DNA of 8,591 bases. It comes from Lachnospiraceae bacterium (GTDB lineage Bacteria; Bacillota; Clostridia; Lachnospirales; Lachnospiraceae). The DNA lies in assembly GCA_017959525.1 (NCBI GenBank), contig JAGDAL010000341.1, positions 1 to 8,591 of the forward strand, given 5' to 3'. Made by a program: the position numbers and the translations under genes. Positions 1 to 6,867 of this stretch are shown here, piece by piece (positions within the stretch are counted from its first letter, which is position 1; each line of letters starts with the position of its first letter). The notes under the pieces were generated by a model. That model was not told where the DNA came from and searched no databases. It saw nothing but the letters and a program-made list of their open reading frames with translations.

Positions 1-354
1 ATGAACGTTGGAATGCTTTCTGAAGGCATGAGCGTTACCGTTCATTCCCGCGTAGACCAGAGCAAGACCTGGGAAGGTACCATCTCTAAGATTGATACCG
101 AGAGTGTGAATAAGGATACCAATAATAATGATATGTATTACGGCGGTGGTTCCGGCGGAGAGTCTTCCACCAAGTACACCTTCTATGTAAACCTTGGTAG
201 CGTGGACGGATTGCTCTTAGGACAGCACGTCTATATTGAACCGATTTTCGATTACGGTGATATGGAAGATGTGGAATCCGATGTAGTGACAGAGGATGTA
301 GGCGTGGTAGAAGAGGGAGCCGAGGAGGCAACCGAAGAGACGACAGAAGAATAG
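1..354 (+). CDS. HlyD/MacA-like membrane-fusion adaptor, C-terminal part (5' truncated by window edge)
   Basis: This is the end of a periplasmic-adaptor-type subunit of an ABC exporter, which in a Gram-positive cell would be membrane-anchored and extracytoplasmic. The frame is open from base 1. The ATG there is probably an internal methionine, because the first residues (VGMLSEGMSVTVHSR, then WEGTISKID) read like the middle of the beta-barrel domain of adaptors, where a 'G..v.v' strand is followed by 'G.I..I'. The strand GLLLGQHVYIEPIF closes that barrel. After it there is no membrane-proximal domain. Instead a tail of about 35 residues, mostly Glu, Asp, Val and Thr, runs to the stop. A Gly/Ser-rich loop (GGGSGGESS) interrupts the barrel at about residues 48-56. 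The ATPase gene follows after 17 bases, so the two are surely co-transcribed. The family call rests on this fragment and its context; the N-terminal helix, coiled coil and lipoyl domain would lie upstream of the window. Confidence 0.75.
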   Translation: MNVGMLSEGMSVTVHSRVDQSKTWEGTISKIDTESVNKDTNNNDMYYGGGSGGESSTKYTFYVNLGSVDGLLLGQHVYIEPIFDYGDMEDVESDVVTEDVGVVEEGAEEATEETTEE

Positions 355-371
355 GAAAAGAAGGAAATCTT

Positions 372-1118
372 ATGATTTTAGAAATATCGAATATTTATAA
401 AACATATCAGCAAGATGCCTTGGAAGGTCCGGTTTTAAAAGACGTCTCGCTGTCCGTAGATAAGGGTGACTACCTGGCCATCCAGGGACCTTCCGGATCC
501 GGTAAGTCTACCTTGATGAATATTGTGGGATGTTTGGATCTTCCGACGGAGGGCAAATATCTGTTGGATGGAATCGATGTGTTGCAACAAAGTGACAATT
601 CCCTGTCCGAGATTCGTTGCCACAAAATCGGATTCGTCTTCCAGAGTTATCAGTTGCTCCCGGGAGAGACAGCCCTGCATAATGTAATGTTACCGCTATC
701 TTTTGCCGGAGTACCGCGCCACAAGCGGCGGGCAATTGCAGAGGATGCACTTCGTCGTGTAGGCCTGGGCGAGCGTATGCATTTCATGCCAAACCAATTA
801 TCCGGTGGTCAGAAGCAGCGTGTTGCCATTGCAAGAGCCTTAGTTAACGATCCGCAGATTCTTTTGGCAGATGAGCCGACCGGTGCGTTGGACCAGAAGT
901 CCGGTGCACAGGTAATGGAGCTGTTTAAGAAGTTAAACGACGAGGGTGTGACCATCGTTATGATCACCCACGACAGCGGAATCGCAGCGCATGCCAAGAC
1001 GGTAAAATATATCGTCGACGGACGAATCTATGACAGAGAGGAGGATGCACGACATGCCATTGTTGAAGAAGAACAAAGCGTCGAAAGCGCCGAAGGCACC
1101 GAAAGTGAAGAAGCATAA
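372..1118 (+). CDS. ABC exporter ATP-binding protein, MacB/LolD/YknY type
   Basis: This cytoplasmic ATPase powers the adjacent FtsX-like permease (248 aa). All nucleotide-binding motifs are present: Walker A GPSGSGKST (residues 39-47), Q-loop Gln91 in GFVFQSYQLLP, signature LSGGQKQR (143-150), Walker B ILLADEP with catalytic Glu168, D-loop GALD (171-174) and H-loop His200 in MITHD. The 'FQSYQLLPGETALHNVMLPL' segment is typical of the MacB/LolD subfamily of lipoprotein, peptide and macrolide exporters. The start at 372 has an AAGGA site 6 bases upstream. The last 30 or so residues after the fold are an acidic extension (VEEEQSVESAEGTESEEA) that the core domain does not need. Its coding sequence overlaps the first 65 bases of the next gene in another frame. 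The substrate cannot be read from the sequence; antimicrobial peptides or other amphiphiles are the usual cargo of this family. Confidence 0.95.
   Translation: MILEISNIYKTYQQDALEGPVLKDVSLSVDKGDYLAIQGPSGSGKSTLMNIVGCLDLPTEGKYLLDGIDVLQQSDNSLSEIRCHKIGFVFQSYQLLPGETALHNVMLPLSFAGVPRHKRRAIAEDALRRVGLGERMHFMPNQLSGGQKQRVAIARALVNDPQILLADEPTGALDQKSGAQVMELFKKLNDEGVTIVMITHDSGIAAHAKTVKYIVDGRIYDREEDARHAIVEEEQSVESAEGTESEEA
1040..1044 (+). promoter_or_regulatory. Ribosome binding site deciding the start of the second adaptor
   Basis: GGAGG lies inside the ATPase gene. It directly abuts the in-frame ATG at 1045, lies downstream of the one at 1030, and is 9 bases before the ATG at 1054. Only 1054 has workable spacing, so the adaptor should start there with MPLLKK. 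The two longer starts are unlikely. Confidence 0.75.
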
Positions 1119-2721
1119 GGGCAAGATTGTCGGCCTTGTCATCCTCGGAATCGTAGTATTAGCGGTTGTGGGCGGAAGCATTTACTATAAGTACATGTAC
1201 AGCAAGGCTTACGTGCAGACCGTCATGGATATGAATATGACCTGGGTGTTAAGCAATAATTCCAGCGAAGGTGTGATTCAGGATGCGGCCACCCAGAATA
1301 TTTACTGGGATGCCACCAGCAACATTACGGAAGTCTACGTGAAAAAAGGCGATACCGTAGCGGTAGGCGACAAGCTCTTCCAGTATGATACCGAGAGCTT
1401 AGAACTCCAGGTAGAGCAGGCAAAGTTAAGCTTAGACGTAGCCAATTACAATCTTTCTGTAGCTAAGCAGGAACTGGAAAATACCGGCAAGGCAACCATC
1501 GTGCCGACAGATAAGGCACAGGCGGATGAGATAAAGAAGATTGATGAGAAGCATGAAGCAGATTTGAAGGCGGCACAGGATGCATATGATGCAGCCGTTG
1601 CAAAAGCTGCGAAAGATGCAGAGGATGCGAAGAACGCATTTATTGAAAGCCATGATATTTTGAAAACCGGAAGTAAAAGTGGTGGAGCCGGTGCTTCTGC
1701 AGCTGATGCAATTGTGTATACCGGTGATGATAATAGTATCGTACAAGGAAGCCAGATTAATCTGTGGGTGAAAGGAAATTCGGATAAGGGGATTACGCCG
1801 CAGTATGTGACTTTGAAGTGTGCAACTTTACCGGATTGGGAAATTGGCCCAATGAGTTCTGTTGTTGATGATTCTGCATGGTATGATTTGAAGACACACA
1901 GCATTCATACATTTGATCCACCTGCTGAGGTCCCGGGGCCGGCTGTAATAGCCGATCCAAAGTATCCGGAATATGACCCGAAGGGCCTGACGGAGAATGA
2001 GAAGAAGGAACAGACTGCATCCGATGAAATCGGCATCAAGAAGGCAGAGAACGCAGTAAAGAGTGCCCAGATCAATTTGGATGATGCGAAGCGTCGTCTG
2101 TCTGAGGCAACGGTCACAGCCAAGATTGCAGGCGTGATTTTGACCATGGGTGATTATAAGAACCCACCGCAGGACGGCAGTGCTTTTATCACGATTTCCA
2201 GCCAGAACGGCTTGGCAGTTACCGGATATGTGAGCGAGCTGCAGTTAGATTCCATGAAGGAAGGCGACGAAATCGCCATCAATTCCTGGGAGAGCGGCTC
2301 ATATGCAACGGCAACCATTACCGAGGGATCTTCCTATCCGGCAGCCAACTATAACGGATGGAGCAACGGCAACAGTAATGTATCCTGGTATCCGTACACC
2401 GCATACATTGAGAATGCAGACGGATTTAAGACCGGCGAGTACGTGCAGATTTCCAAGGTGATGGAAGAGGATATGGATGCCATTGTTCTGGAAAAGATTT
2501 ACGTCCGCAGCGACGACAACGGCAACTATGTACTGGCAGACAACGGCAAGGGCCGTCTGGTGAAGAAGCCGGTAACGGTAAAGAATACTTCGGATTCGGA
2601 GTATGTTCAGATTACCGACGGACTAACCTTGGATGATATGATTGCATTTCCGTATGGCAGCAAAGCCAAGGAAGGCATGAAGACCACAACACAGATGTCC
2701 GTATTTGATATGTTATTCTAG
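1054..2721 (+). CDS. HlyD/MacA-family adaptor subunit of the ABC exporter, with a domain inserted in the coiled coil
   Basis: This is the second adaptor of the operon (555 aa). It starts with a very basic cytoplasmic tail (about 13 Lys in the first 24 residues), followed by one membrane helix at about 24-48, so the bulk is outside the membrane. The lipoyl domain's first half is at about 90-113 (ITEVYVKKGDTVAVGDKLFQYD) and its second half at about 355-386 (TAKIAGVILTMGD). Helical coiled-coil arms lie at about 115-204 and 312-354. Between them, residues 205-311 form a non-helical stretch rich in Gly, Ser, Pro, Trp and Tyr. A beta-barrel (386-469) and a membrane-proximal domain (470-555) follow. 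At 555 residues it is clearly longer than typical MacA/YknX proteins of about 370-400. It overlaps the ATPase gene by 65 bases, and its TAG stop overlaps the permease ribosome binding site, which suggests translational coupling. The role is inferred to be joining the permease to substrate outside the membrane. Confidence 0.9.
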   Translation: MPLLKKNKASKAPKAPKVKKHKGKIVGLVILGIVVLAVVGGSIYYKYMYSKAYVQTVMDMNMTWVLSNNSSEGVIQDAATQNIYWDATSNITEVYVKKGDTVAVGDKLFQYDTESLELQVEQAKLSLDVANYNLSVAKQELENTGKATIVPTDKAQADEIKKIDEKHEADLKAAQDAYDAAVAKAAKDAEDAKNAFIESHDILKTGSKSGGAGASAADAIVYTGDDNSIVQGSQINLWVKGNSDKGITPQYVTLKCATLPDWEIGPMSSVVDDSAWYDLKTHSIHTFDPPAEVPGPAVIADPKYPEYDPKGLTENEKKEQTASDEIGIKKAENAVKSAQINLDDAKRRLSEATVTAKIAGVILTMGDYKNPPQDGSAFITISSQNGLAVTGYVSELQLDSMKEGDEIAINSWESGSYATATITEGSSYPAANYNGWSNGNSNVSWYPYTAYIENADGFKTGEYVQISKVMEEDMDAIVLEKIYVRSDDNGNYVLADNGKGRLVKKPVTVKNTSDSEYVQITDGLTLDDMIAFPYGSKAKEGMKTTTQMSVFDMLF

Positions 2722-2734
2722 GAGGAAGCTTCAA

Positions 2735-3979
2735 ATGATTGAAAATATTATACTTTCTATGCGAGGTATATGGTCTCATAAGCTTCGCTCCATATTAACC
2801 ATGCTGGGTGTCATCATCGGTATTGCATCCATCATTGCCATCGTATCCATCGTGCAGGGAACCAACCGGAAGCTGGAGAAGAGCTTAATTGGAGCTGGCA
2901 ACAACGTGGTGACAGTCAGTGTGTTGCAGGACAACTGGGAATATGATTTTTCCAGTGGTGTTCCGAACGGCATTCCGATGGTCAATGACCAGTCCATTGA
3001 GAATATCAAGCAACTGGACGGCGTGGTAGATGCAGGCAAGTTCCACGTGCGCCAGGGCTGGGATCAGGTATACTATCAGGATATAGGAATGAGCTACGGC
3101 AAAATCTACGGCATCAACGCCGGTTATCTGGATATGGTAGAGTATCGGATTTCTGCCGGCCGTGATTTTACCGAGGAAGAATATACTTCCGGTAAAAAAG
3201 TAGTGATTATCGATGAGGGTGCCAGAGAAATTCTTTTTAATGGAGAGAATCCGGTAGGCGAAGCCATTGAGATTAACAGCGAGCCTTTTGTAGTCGTGGG
3301 CGTTGCGAAGAATCTGAATAAGGAAGAGGAAGAGTACGAGTCCATCAATGATTACTATATGAACAGTTACTCCAACGGACAGGGACAGGTCTTCATTCCG
3401 GACGGAACCTGGCCAATCATCTACCAGTATGATGAACCGGAATCCGTAGCTATTAAGGTACAGACAGCAAAAGATATGCAGCCGGTAGCAAAGAGTGCTT
3501 CCGAAGAGTTGAATATGTATCTGATGTCCGATCAGTATCAGTATGGTTCCAACAACGGAGATTCCGGAGATGAGTTGAAGACCTTAACCAATGCCATTCA
3601 GTTGATGCTGGTTGGTATCGCAAGCTTGTCCCTTCTGGTTGGTGGTATCGGTGTTATGAATATCATGTTGGTATCCGTCACCGAGCGTACTTCCGAGATT
3701 GGTTTGAAAAAAGCACTTGGCGCCAAGCGTCGTGTGATTATGGCACAGTTCTTGACCGAGTCTGCTGTACTGACCAGTGTTGGCGGAATCTTAGGTATTA
3801 TTGTCGGAATTGCGCTGGCCAAGTTGATATCTTCTTTAACCGGCTTGGAATTTGCGGTAAGTATTCCGTGGATTTTTATTTCCGTCGCATTTTCTATGGG
3901 AATCGGTATTCTCTTCGGAGCAATGCCGGCCTCCAAGGCATCCAAGCTGAATCCGATCGAAGCCTTGAGACGAGATTAA
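2735..3979 (+). CDS. MacB/FtsX-type ABC exporter permease
   Basis: This is the membrane subunit of the exporter (414 aa). Helix 1 is at about 17-40 after a short basic segment (SHKLRSILTMLGVIIG, a hallmark of MacB-like permeases). A large extracytoplasmic MacB_PCD-type domain of about 245 residues follows. Three more helices lie at about 288-314, 342-365 and 374-395. The cytoplasmic loop after helix 2, SVTERTSEIGLKKALGA (near residue 321), is the conserved coupling segment that contacts the ATPase. The C-terminus NPIEALRRD is also typical. The start at 2735 has GGAGG at 2721-2725, 9 bases away; the longer frame from 2705 would begin inside the previous gene and has no site. No intrinsic terminator is seen after the stop: the next promoter begins 9 bases later, so transcripts may continue into the ribosomal operon. 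This is a four-helix MacB class permease, not the ten-helix BceB class. Confidence 0.95.
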   Translation: MIENIILSMRGIWSHKLRSILTMLGVIIGIASIIAIVSIVQGTNRKLEKSLIGAGNNVVTVSVLQDNWEYDFSSGVPNGIPMVNDQSIENIKQLDGVVDAGKFHVRQGWDQVYYQDIGMSYGKIYGINAGYLDMVEYRISAGRDFTEEEYTSGKKVVIIDEGAREILFNGENPVGEAIEINSEPFVVVGVAKNLNKEEEEYESINDYYMNSYSNGQGQVFIPDGTWPIIYQYDEPESVAIKVQTAKDMQPVAKSASEELNMYLMSDQYQYGSNNGDSGDELKTLTNAIQLMLVGIASLSLLVGGIGVMNIMLVSVTERTSEIGLKKALGAKRRVIMAQFLTESAVLTSVGGILGIIVGIALAKLISSLTGLEFAVSIPWIFISVAFSMGIGILFGAMPASKASKLNPIEALRRD

Positions 3980-3988
3980 TTTACGCCA

Positions 3989-4017
3989 TTGACACACCGG
4001 GATTCGTGTACTATAAT
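3989..4017 (+). promoter_or_regulatory. Consensus sigma-A promoter of rplM-rpsI
   Basis: TTGACA (3989-3994) and TATAAT (4012-4017) are separated by exactly 17 bases, a perfect match to the vegetative promoter consensus. Transcription should start near 4023-4025. This fits strong growth-linked expression of ribosomal proteins. The -35 box is only 9 bases after the permease stop codon. Confidence 0.93.
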
Positions 4018-4022
4018 GTAAC

Positions 4023-4150
4023 GGCTGATGTAGTTTTGAGATAAATTACCATTAGCCCCGGTAGTTTATTTTTAACTATATAGAGGCGGGTTCAGTATTT
4101 CGGACATTTTACTGATGAGCCACGAGTAACATCAATAGAATTATAGGAGG
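4023..4150 (+). ncRNA. Structured 5' leader of rplM, candidate L13 autoregulatory leader
   Basis: Between the predicted transcription start and the rplM ribosome binding site the RNA can fold into nested stems. A long hairpin pairs 4040-4050 with 4060-4070 (11 pairs, two of them G-U; 9-nt loop). It is extended by an outer stem, 4028-4035 with 4074-4081. A second hairpin pairs TCAGTA (4092-4097) with TACTGA (4110-4115). GGCT (4023-4026) can close the whole element with AGCC (4118-4121). The first loop, AGCCC (4054-4058), can also pair with GGGTT (4088-4092) as a possible pseudoknot. L13 leaders that let the protein repress its own operon are known in Firmicutes; assigning this leader to that class is inferred from position and foldability, not from an alignment. 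Confidence 0.65.
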
Positions 4151-4160
4151 ATACAACCAG

Positions 4161-4589
4161 ATGAATACATATATGCCAAACCCTGCTAAGGTTGAGAGAA
4201 AATGGTATGTTGTTGATGCAGAAGGACAGACTCTTGGTCGTCTTGCATCCGAAGTTGCTAAGGTATTAAGAGGAAAGAATAAGCCAATCTTCACTCCTCA
4301 CGAGGATTGCGGAGATTACGTTATCGTAGTTAACGCTGAGAAGATTAAGGTTTCCGGTAAGAAGTTAGATCAGAAGATTTACTATCATCACTCTGATTAT
4401 GTCGGAGGAATGAAGGAGACTTCTCTTCGCGACATGTTAGCTAAGCACCCAGAGCGCGTTATCGAGCTTGGTGTTAAGGGAATGCTTCCTAAGGGACCTC
4501 TTGGAAGAGAGATGTACAAGAAGTTATTCGTATACGCAGGCGCTGATCACAAGCATGAGGCTCAGAAGCCTGAAGTTCTTACATTTTAA
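4161..4589 (+). CDS. rplM: 50S ribosomal protein L13
   Basis: This encodes large-subunit protein L13 (142 aa), an early assembly protein that binds 23S rRNA. The sequence is family-typical throughout: [25 protein letters not shown] near the N-terminus, the central [12 protein letters not shown], and [32 protein letters not shown] at the end. The length is normal for bacteria. The start at 4161 follows a strong TAGGAGG (4144-4150) with a 10-base spacer. rpsI follows 15 bases after the stop, the usual bacterial pairing. Base usage is that of a highly expressed gene (CTT, CGT and AGA codons), unlike the exporter genes upstream. Regulation is probably by the leader just upstream. Confidence 0.98.
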   Translation: MNTYMPNPAKVERKWYVVDAEGQTLGRLASEVAKVLRGKNKPIFTPHEDCGDYVIVVNAEKIKVSGKKLDQKIYYHHSDYVGGMKETSLRDMLAKHPERVIELGVKGMLPKGPLGREMYKKLFVYAGADHKHEAQKPEVLTF

Positions 4590-4604
4590 TAGGAGGTAAC
4601 GACA

Positions 4605-5003
4605 TTGGCTAAGAATTCTAATAGATATTACGGAACCGGAAGAAGAAAGTCTTCTGTTGCAAGAGTATATTTAGTACCAGGAACTGGTAAGATCACTATC
4701 AATAAGAGAGACATCGATGAGTACCTTGGTCTTGAGACCTTGAAGGTTATCGTTCGTCAGCCACTCGTATTAACCAACAATGTTGACAAGTTCGACGTAT
4801 TGGTTAACGTAAGCGGTGGTGGTTACACCGGACAGGCTGGAGCAATCCGTCATGGTATCTCCAGAGCTTTATTAGAGGTTGATGAGGAGTATCGTCCAGC
4901 TCTTAAGAGCGCAGGATTCCTTACTCGTGATCCTCGTATGAAGGAGCGTAAGAAGTACGGTTTGAAGGCAGCACGTCGTGCACCACAGTTCTCCAAGCGT
5001 TAG
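4605..5003 (+). CDS. rpsI: 30S ribosomal protein S9
   Basis: This encodes small-subunit protein S9 (132 aa), whose C-terminal tail reaches the P-site tRNA. Recognisable parts are [19 protein letters not shown] at the start, the central [20 protein letters not shown], and the final [24 protein letters not shown] with the conserved terminal Ser-Lys-Arg. The initiation codon is TTG, not ATG: TTG at 4605 sits 8 bases after AGGAGG (4591-4596), and the next residues ([14 protein letters not shown]) match the normal S9 beginning. It is co-transcribed with rplM and followed by an intrinsic terminator. Confidence 0.98.
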   Translation: MAKNSNRYYGTGRRKSSVARVYLVPGTGKITINKRDIDEYLGLETLKVIVRQPLVLTNNVDKFDVLVNVSGGGYTGQAGAIRHGISRALLEVDEEYRPALKSAGFLTRDPRMKERKKYGLKAARRAPQFSKR

Positions 5004-5030
5004 TCTTACATCTGGTTTATTACGATTACA

Positions 5031-5062
5031 AAGGCCACATTTCTATGTGGCCTTTTATTTTT
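5031..5062 (+). terminator. Intrinsic terminator of rplM-rpsI
   Basis: A perfect 10-bp stem (AAGGCCACAT, 5031-5040, with ATGTGGCCTT, 5045-5054) closed by a TTCT tetraloop is followed by a T-rich tract. It lies 27 bases after the rpsI stop. Confidence 0.95.
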
Positions 5063-5111
5063 AGAAAAAGATTACTCCCTGTCGAATTTGTTCCAGAGAG
5101 AGGGAGAGACA

Positions 5112-6548
5112 ATGAACAAAGACAAAAAAATGATGTGGTATACATTAGCACTCATGGCATTCTCTACCGTTTGGGGATTTGGTAATGTTGTGAATGGTTT
5201 CGTATACTTCAACGGTAACCAGGTAATCTTCAGTTGGATTTTGATGTTTGCGCTGTACTTCGTACCATACGCATTGATGGTAGGTGAGTTGGGATCCGCA
5301 TTCAAGACTTCCGGCGGTGGAGTCAGCTCCTGGATTCATGCAACCTTAGGACCGAAGTTCGCATACTATGCAGGTTGGACCTATTGGGCATGCCACATTA
5401 CTTATATTTCCAGTAAAAGTAGTGGTGGATTGAAGGCATTAAGCTGGGCTATTTTCCGTAATGCGGAGACCTATGATTCCTTCAAGACCATTTATGTACA
5501 GCTTGCTTCTTTGGCCATCTTATTGATTTTTGGTTATATCGCAAGCCGCGGATTGAATCCGCTGAAGTCTCTTGCAACCATCGCAGGAACCAGCATGTTC
5601 ATCATGTCTATTTTATTTATTCTCATGATGTTCGCAGCGCCTGCAATTAATCCACAGGCAACTTATGTTGCTGCAGATACTTCTATGAAGGCTCTGCTTC
5701 CGGAATTCAATGTGAAGTATTTTACTTCTCTGTCCATTCTGGTATTTGCAGTTGGTGGATTTGAGAAGATTTCTCCATACGTTAACAAGGTAGAGAACCC
5801 AAGTAAGGGATTCCCGCGTGCGATGATTACACTTGCAATCATGGTTGTGGTATCTGCAATCCTTGGTAACATTGCACTTGGTATGATGTTTGATCCGGCA
5901 GTGATCAATGAAAGTCCGGAATCTTTTAGCGCTTATGTTGCAAACGGTTCTTACTGGGCATTCCAGAGATTGGGCCAGTATTACCACATCGGTGATGCGC
6001 TGGTAGTTATCTACGCATTATGTAATGTGGTTGGACAGTTATCCACATTGGTATTGTCCATCGATGCACCGCTTCGAATGTTATTGGACAACGAGGATGC
6101 ACGTGATTTCATCCCATCCAAGTTGTTGGTTCAGAACGATAAGGGTGCTTACATCAACGGTATCAAGATGGTTATGGTATTATCCGGTGGAATCATTTTG
6201 ATTCAGTCCTTCGTACCGGGCGCAGCTGAGGTATTAAAGCAGTTGAACAAGTTAAACTCCGTATGTATGCCAATGCGTTATTTGTGGGTATTCATCGCTT
6301 ACATCGCTATGCGTAAGGCAATGCAGAAGTTCCCTGCAGAGTATCGCTTTGTAAAGAACCAGGGCGTTGCACTGTTCTTCGGATTCTGGTGCTTACTGGT
6401 AACCGCAGCATGCTGTGTCTTGGGTATGTACGATGAGGATCTCTTCACCATGATCTTAAACATCGCAGCTCCGGTTGTGTTGTTTGCACTTGGAATTATC
6501 CTTCCACAGATCAAGGCTGCTGAAGATCGCAAGAACGCATCCAAATAG
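5112..6548 (+). CDS. APC-superfamily amino acid permease (glutamate/GABA antiporter-like, YjeM/GadC group)
   Basis: This integral membrane transporter (478 aa) has about 12 hydrophobic segments across its length. Helix 1 carries STVWGFGNVVNG, where APC transporters have their unwound Gly-rich substrate site. Helix 2 onwards has ALMVGELGSAFKTSGGGVSSW, close to the 'aEl.sa.p..GG.y.W' motif of the superfamily. The helix 6 region, AVGGFEKISPYVNKVENPSKGFPRA, matches the 'G.E......NP.k..P.a' signature. Overall it most resembles the Glu:GABA antiporter/YjeM branch, but the substrate cannot be fixed from the sequence. I chose ATG 5112, which follows a GGGAGAG stretch, over the longer TTG at 5088. The gene sits about 50 bases after the rpsI terminator and no good promoter is visible in that gap, so its transcription source is unclear. 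It has its own terminator. Confidence 0.88.
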   Translation: MNKDKKMMWYTLALMAFSTVWGFGNVVNGFVYFNGNQVIFSWILMFALYFVPYALMVGELGSAFKTSGGGVSSWIHATLGPKFAYYAGWTYWACHITYISSKSSGGLKALSWAIFRNAETYDSFKTIYVQLASLAILLIFGYIASRGLNPLKSLATIAGTSMFIMSILFILMMFAAPAINPQATYVAADTSMKALLPEFNVKYFTSLSILVFAVGGFEKISPYVNKVENPSKGFPRAMITLAIMVVVSAILGNIALGMMFDPAVINESPESFSAYVANGSYWAFQRLGQYYHIGDALVVIYALCNVVGQLSTLVLSIDAPLRMLLDNEDARDFIPSKLLVQNDKGAYINGIKMVMVLSGGIILIQSFVPGAAEVLKQLNKLNSVCMPMRYLWVFIAYIAMRKAMQKFPAEYRFVKNQGVALFFGFWCLLVTAACCVLGMYDEDLFTMILNIAAPVVLFALGIILPQIKAAEDRKNASK

Positions 6549-6559
6549 ATAAAATAAAC

Positions 6560-6589
6560 TGCCAAGGGGATTATCCCTTGGCATTTTTT
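6560..6589 (+). terminator. Intrinsic terminator of the permease gene
   Basis: TGCCAAGGG (6560-6568) pairs with CCCTTGGCA (6575-6583), with an extra G-U pair above it and an ATTA loop, followed by six T. Read from the minus strand, the hairpin is followed by only a loose T-rich stretch. It could also serve the convergent small gene that ends at 6618. Confidence 0.93.
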
Positions 6590-6617
6590 GTGATGTGATT
6601 ATCGGTGAAAAAGCCAT

Positions 6618-6815
6618 TTACTTTGGCCTATGGTATGTAACCGGCTGTATCTCCGTTTCCCCCGGAATATATACAGCGGCATACTGCTCGCCGGATGTCA
6701 CAGATTCTTTTTTCTCAAAAGACTCTTTTTTCTTACGAAGCTGCTTTTTCTCATTTTCTCTTTTCTGCGAAGTCATCGTTGTCGGACCGACAATCTGGGT
6801 AATAAACCTATCCAT
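6618..6815 (-). CDS. Small Lys/Glu-rich hypothetical protein (65 aa)
   Basis: I do not recognise this protein. The case for a real gene is its start: ATG with complement at 6813-6815, preceded by a perfect AAGGAGGT only 6 bases upstream. A longer frame reaching 6863 lacks such a site. The N-terminus (MDRFITQIVGPTTM) is mildly hydrophobic. The middle (residues 16-37) is highly charged, mostly Lys and Glu, and likely helical. The C-terminus (GEQYAAVYIPGETEIQPVTY) is uncharged and looks beta or extended. There is no signal peptide or clear membrane helix. It is convergent with the amino acid permease and divergent from the small acidic gene at 7123, with which it shares a patterned intergenic region. 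The open frames on the opposite strand here are T-rich shadows of its Lys-rich segment. Confidence 0.6.
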   Translation of the reverse strand: MDRFITQIVGPTTMTSQKRENEKKQLRKKKESFEKKESVTSGEQYAAVYIPGETEIQPVTYHRPK

Positions 6816-6821
6816 AAGTCT

Positions 6822-6829
6822 ACCTCCTT
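6822..6829 (-). promoter_or_regulatory. Ribosome binding site of the 65-aa gene
   Basis: On the minus strand this reads AAGGAGGT, an exact complement to the end of 16S rRNA, 6 bases before the ATG. It fixes the start at 6815 and is the main evidence that this small frame is translated. Confidence 0.75.
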
Positions 6830-6867
6830 GATTGTGCTGATACGAGTCACTATTTCTTTTCACTTAT

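Noticed and set aside
1030..1053. Earlier starts for the second adaptor at 1030 and 1045
   Set aside because: The GGAGG at 1040-1044 lies after the first and touches the second; only ATG 1054 has workable spacing.
4040..4073. Leader hairpin followed by T-rich bases as a terminator of the exporter operon
   Set aside because: The stem is mostly A-U with G-U pairs and lies inside the rplM transcript; it fits a leader structure better than a terminator.
5088..5111. TTG start at 5088 for the amino acid permease
   Set aside because: No ribosome binding site precedes it, and ATG 5112 follows a purine-rich GGGAGAG stretch and gives the usual short N-terminus.
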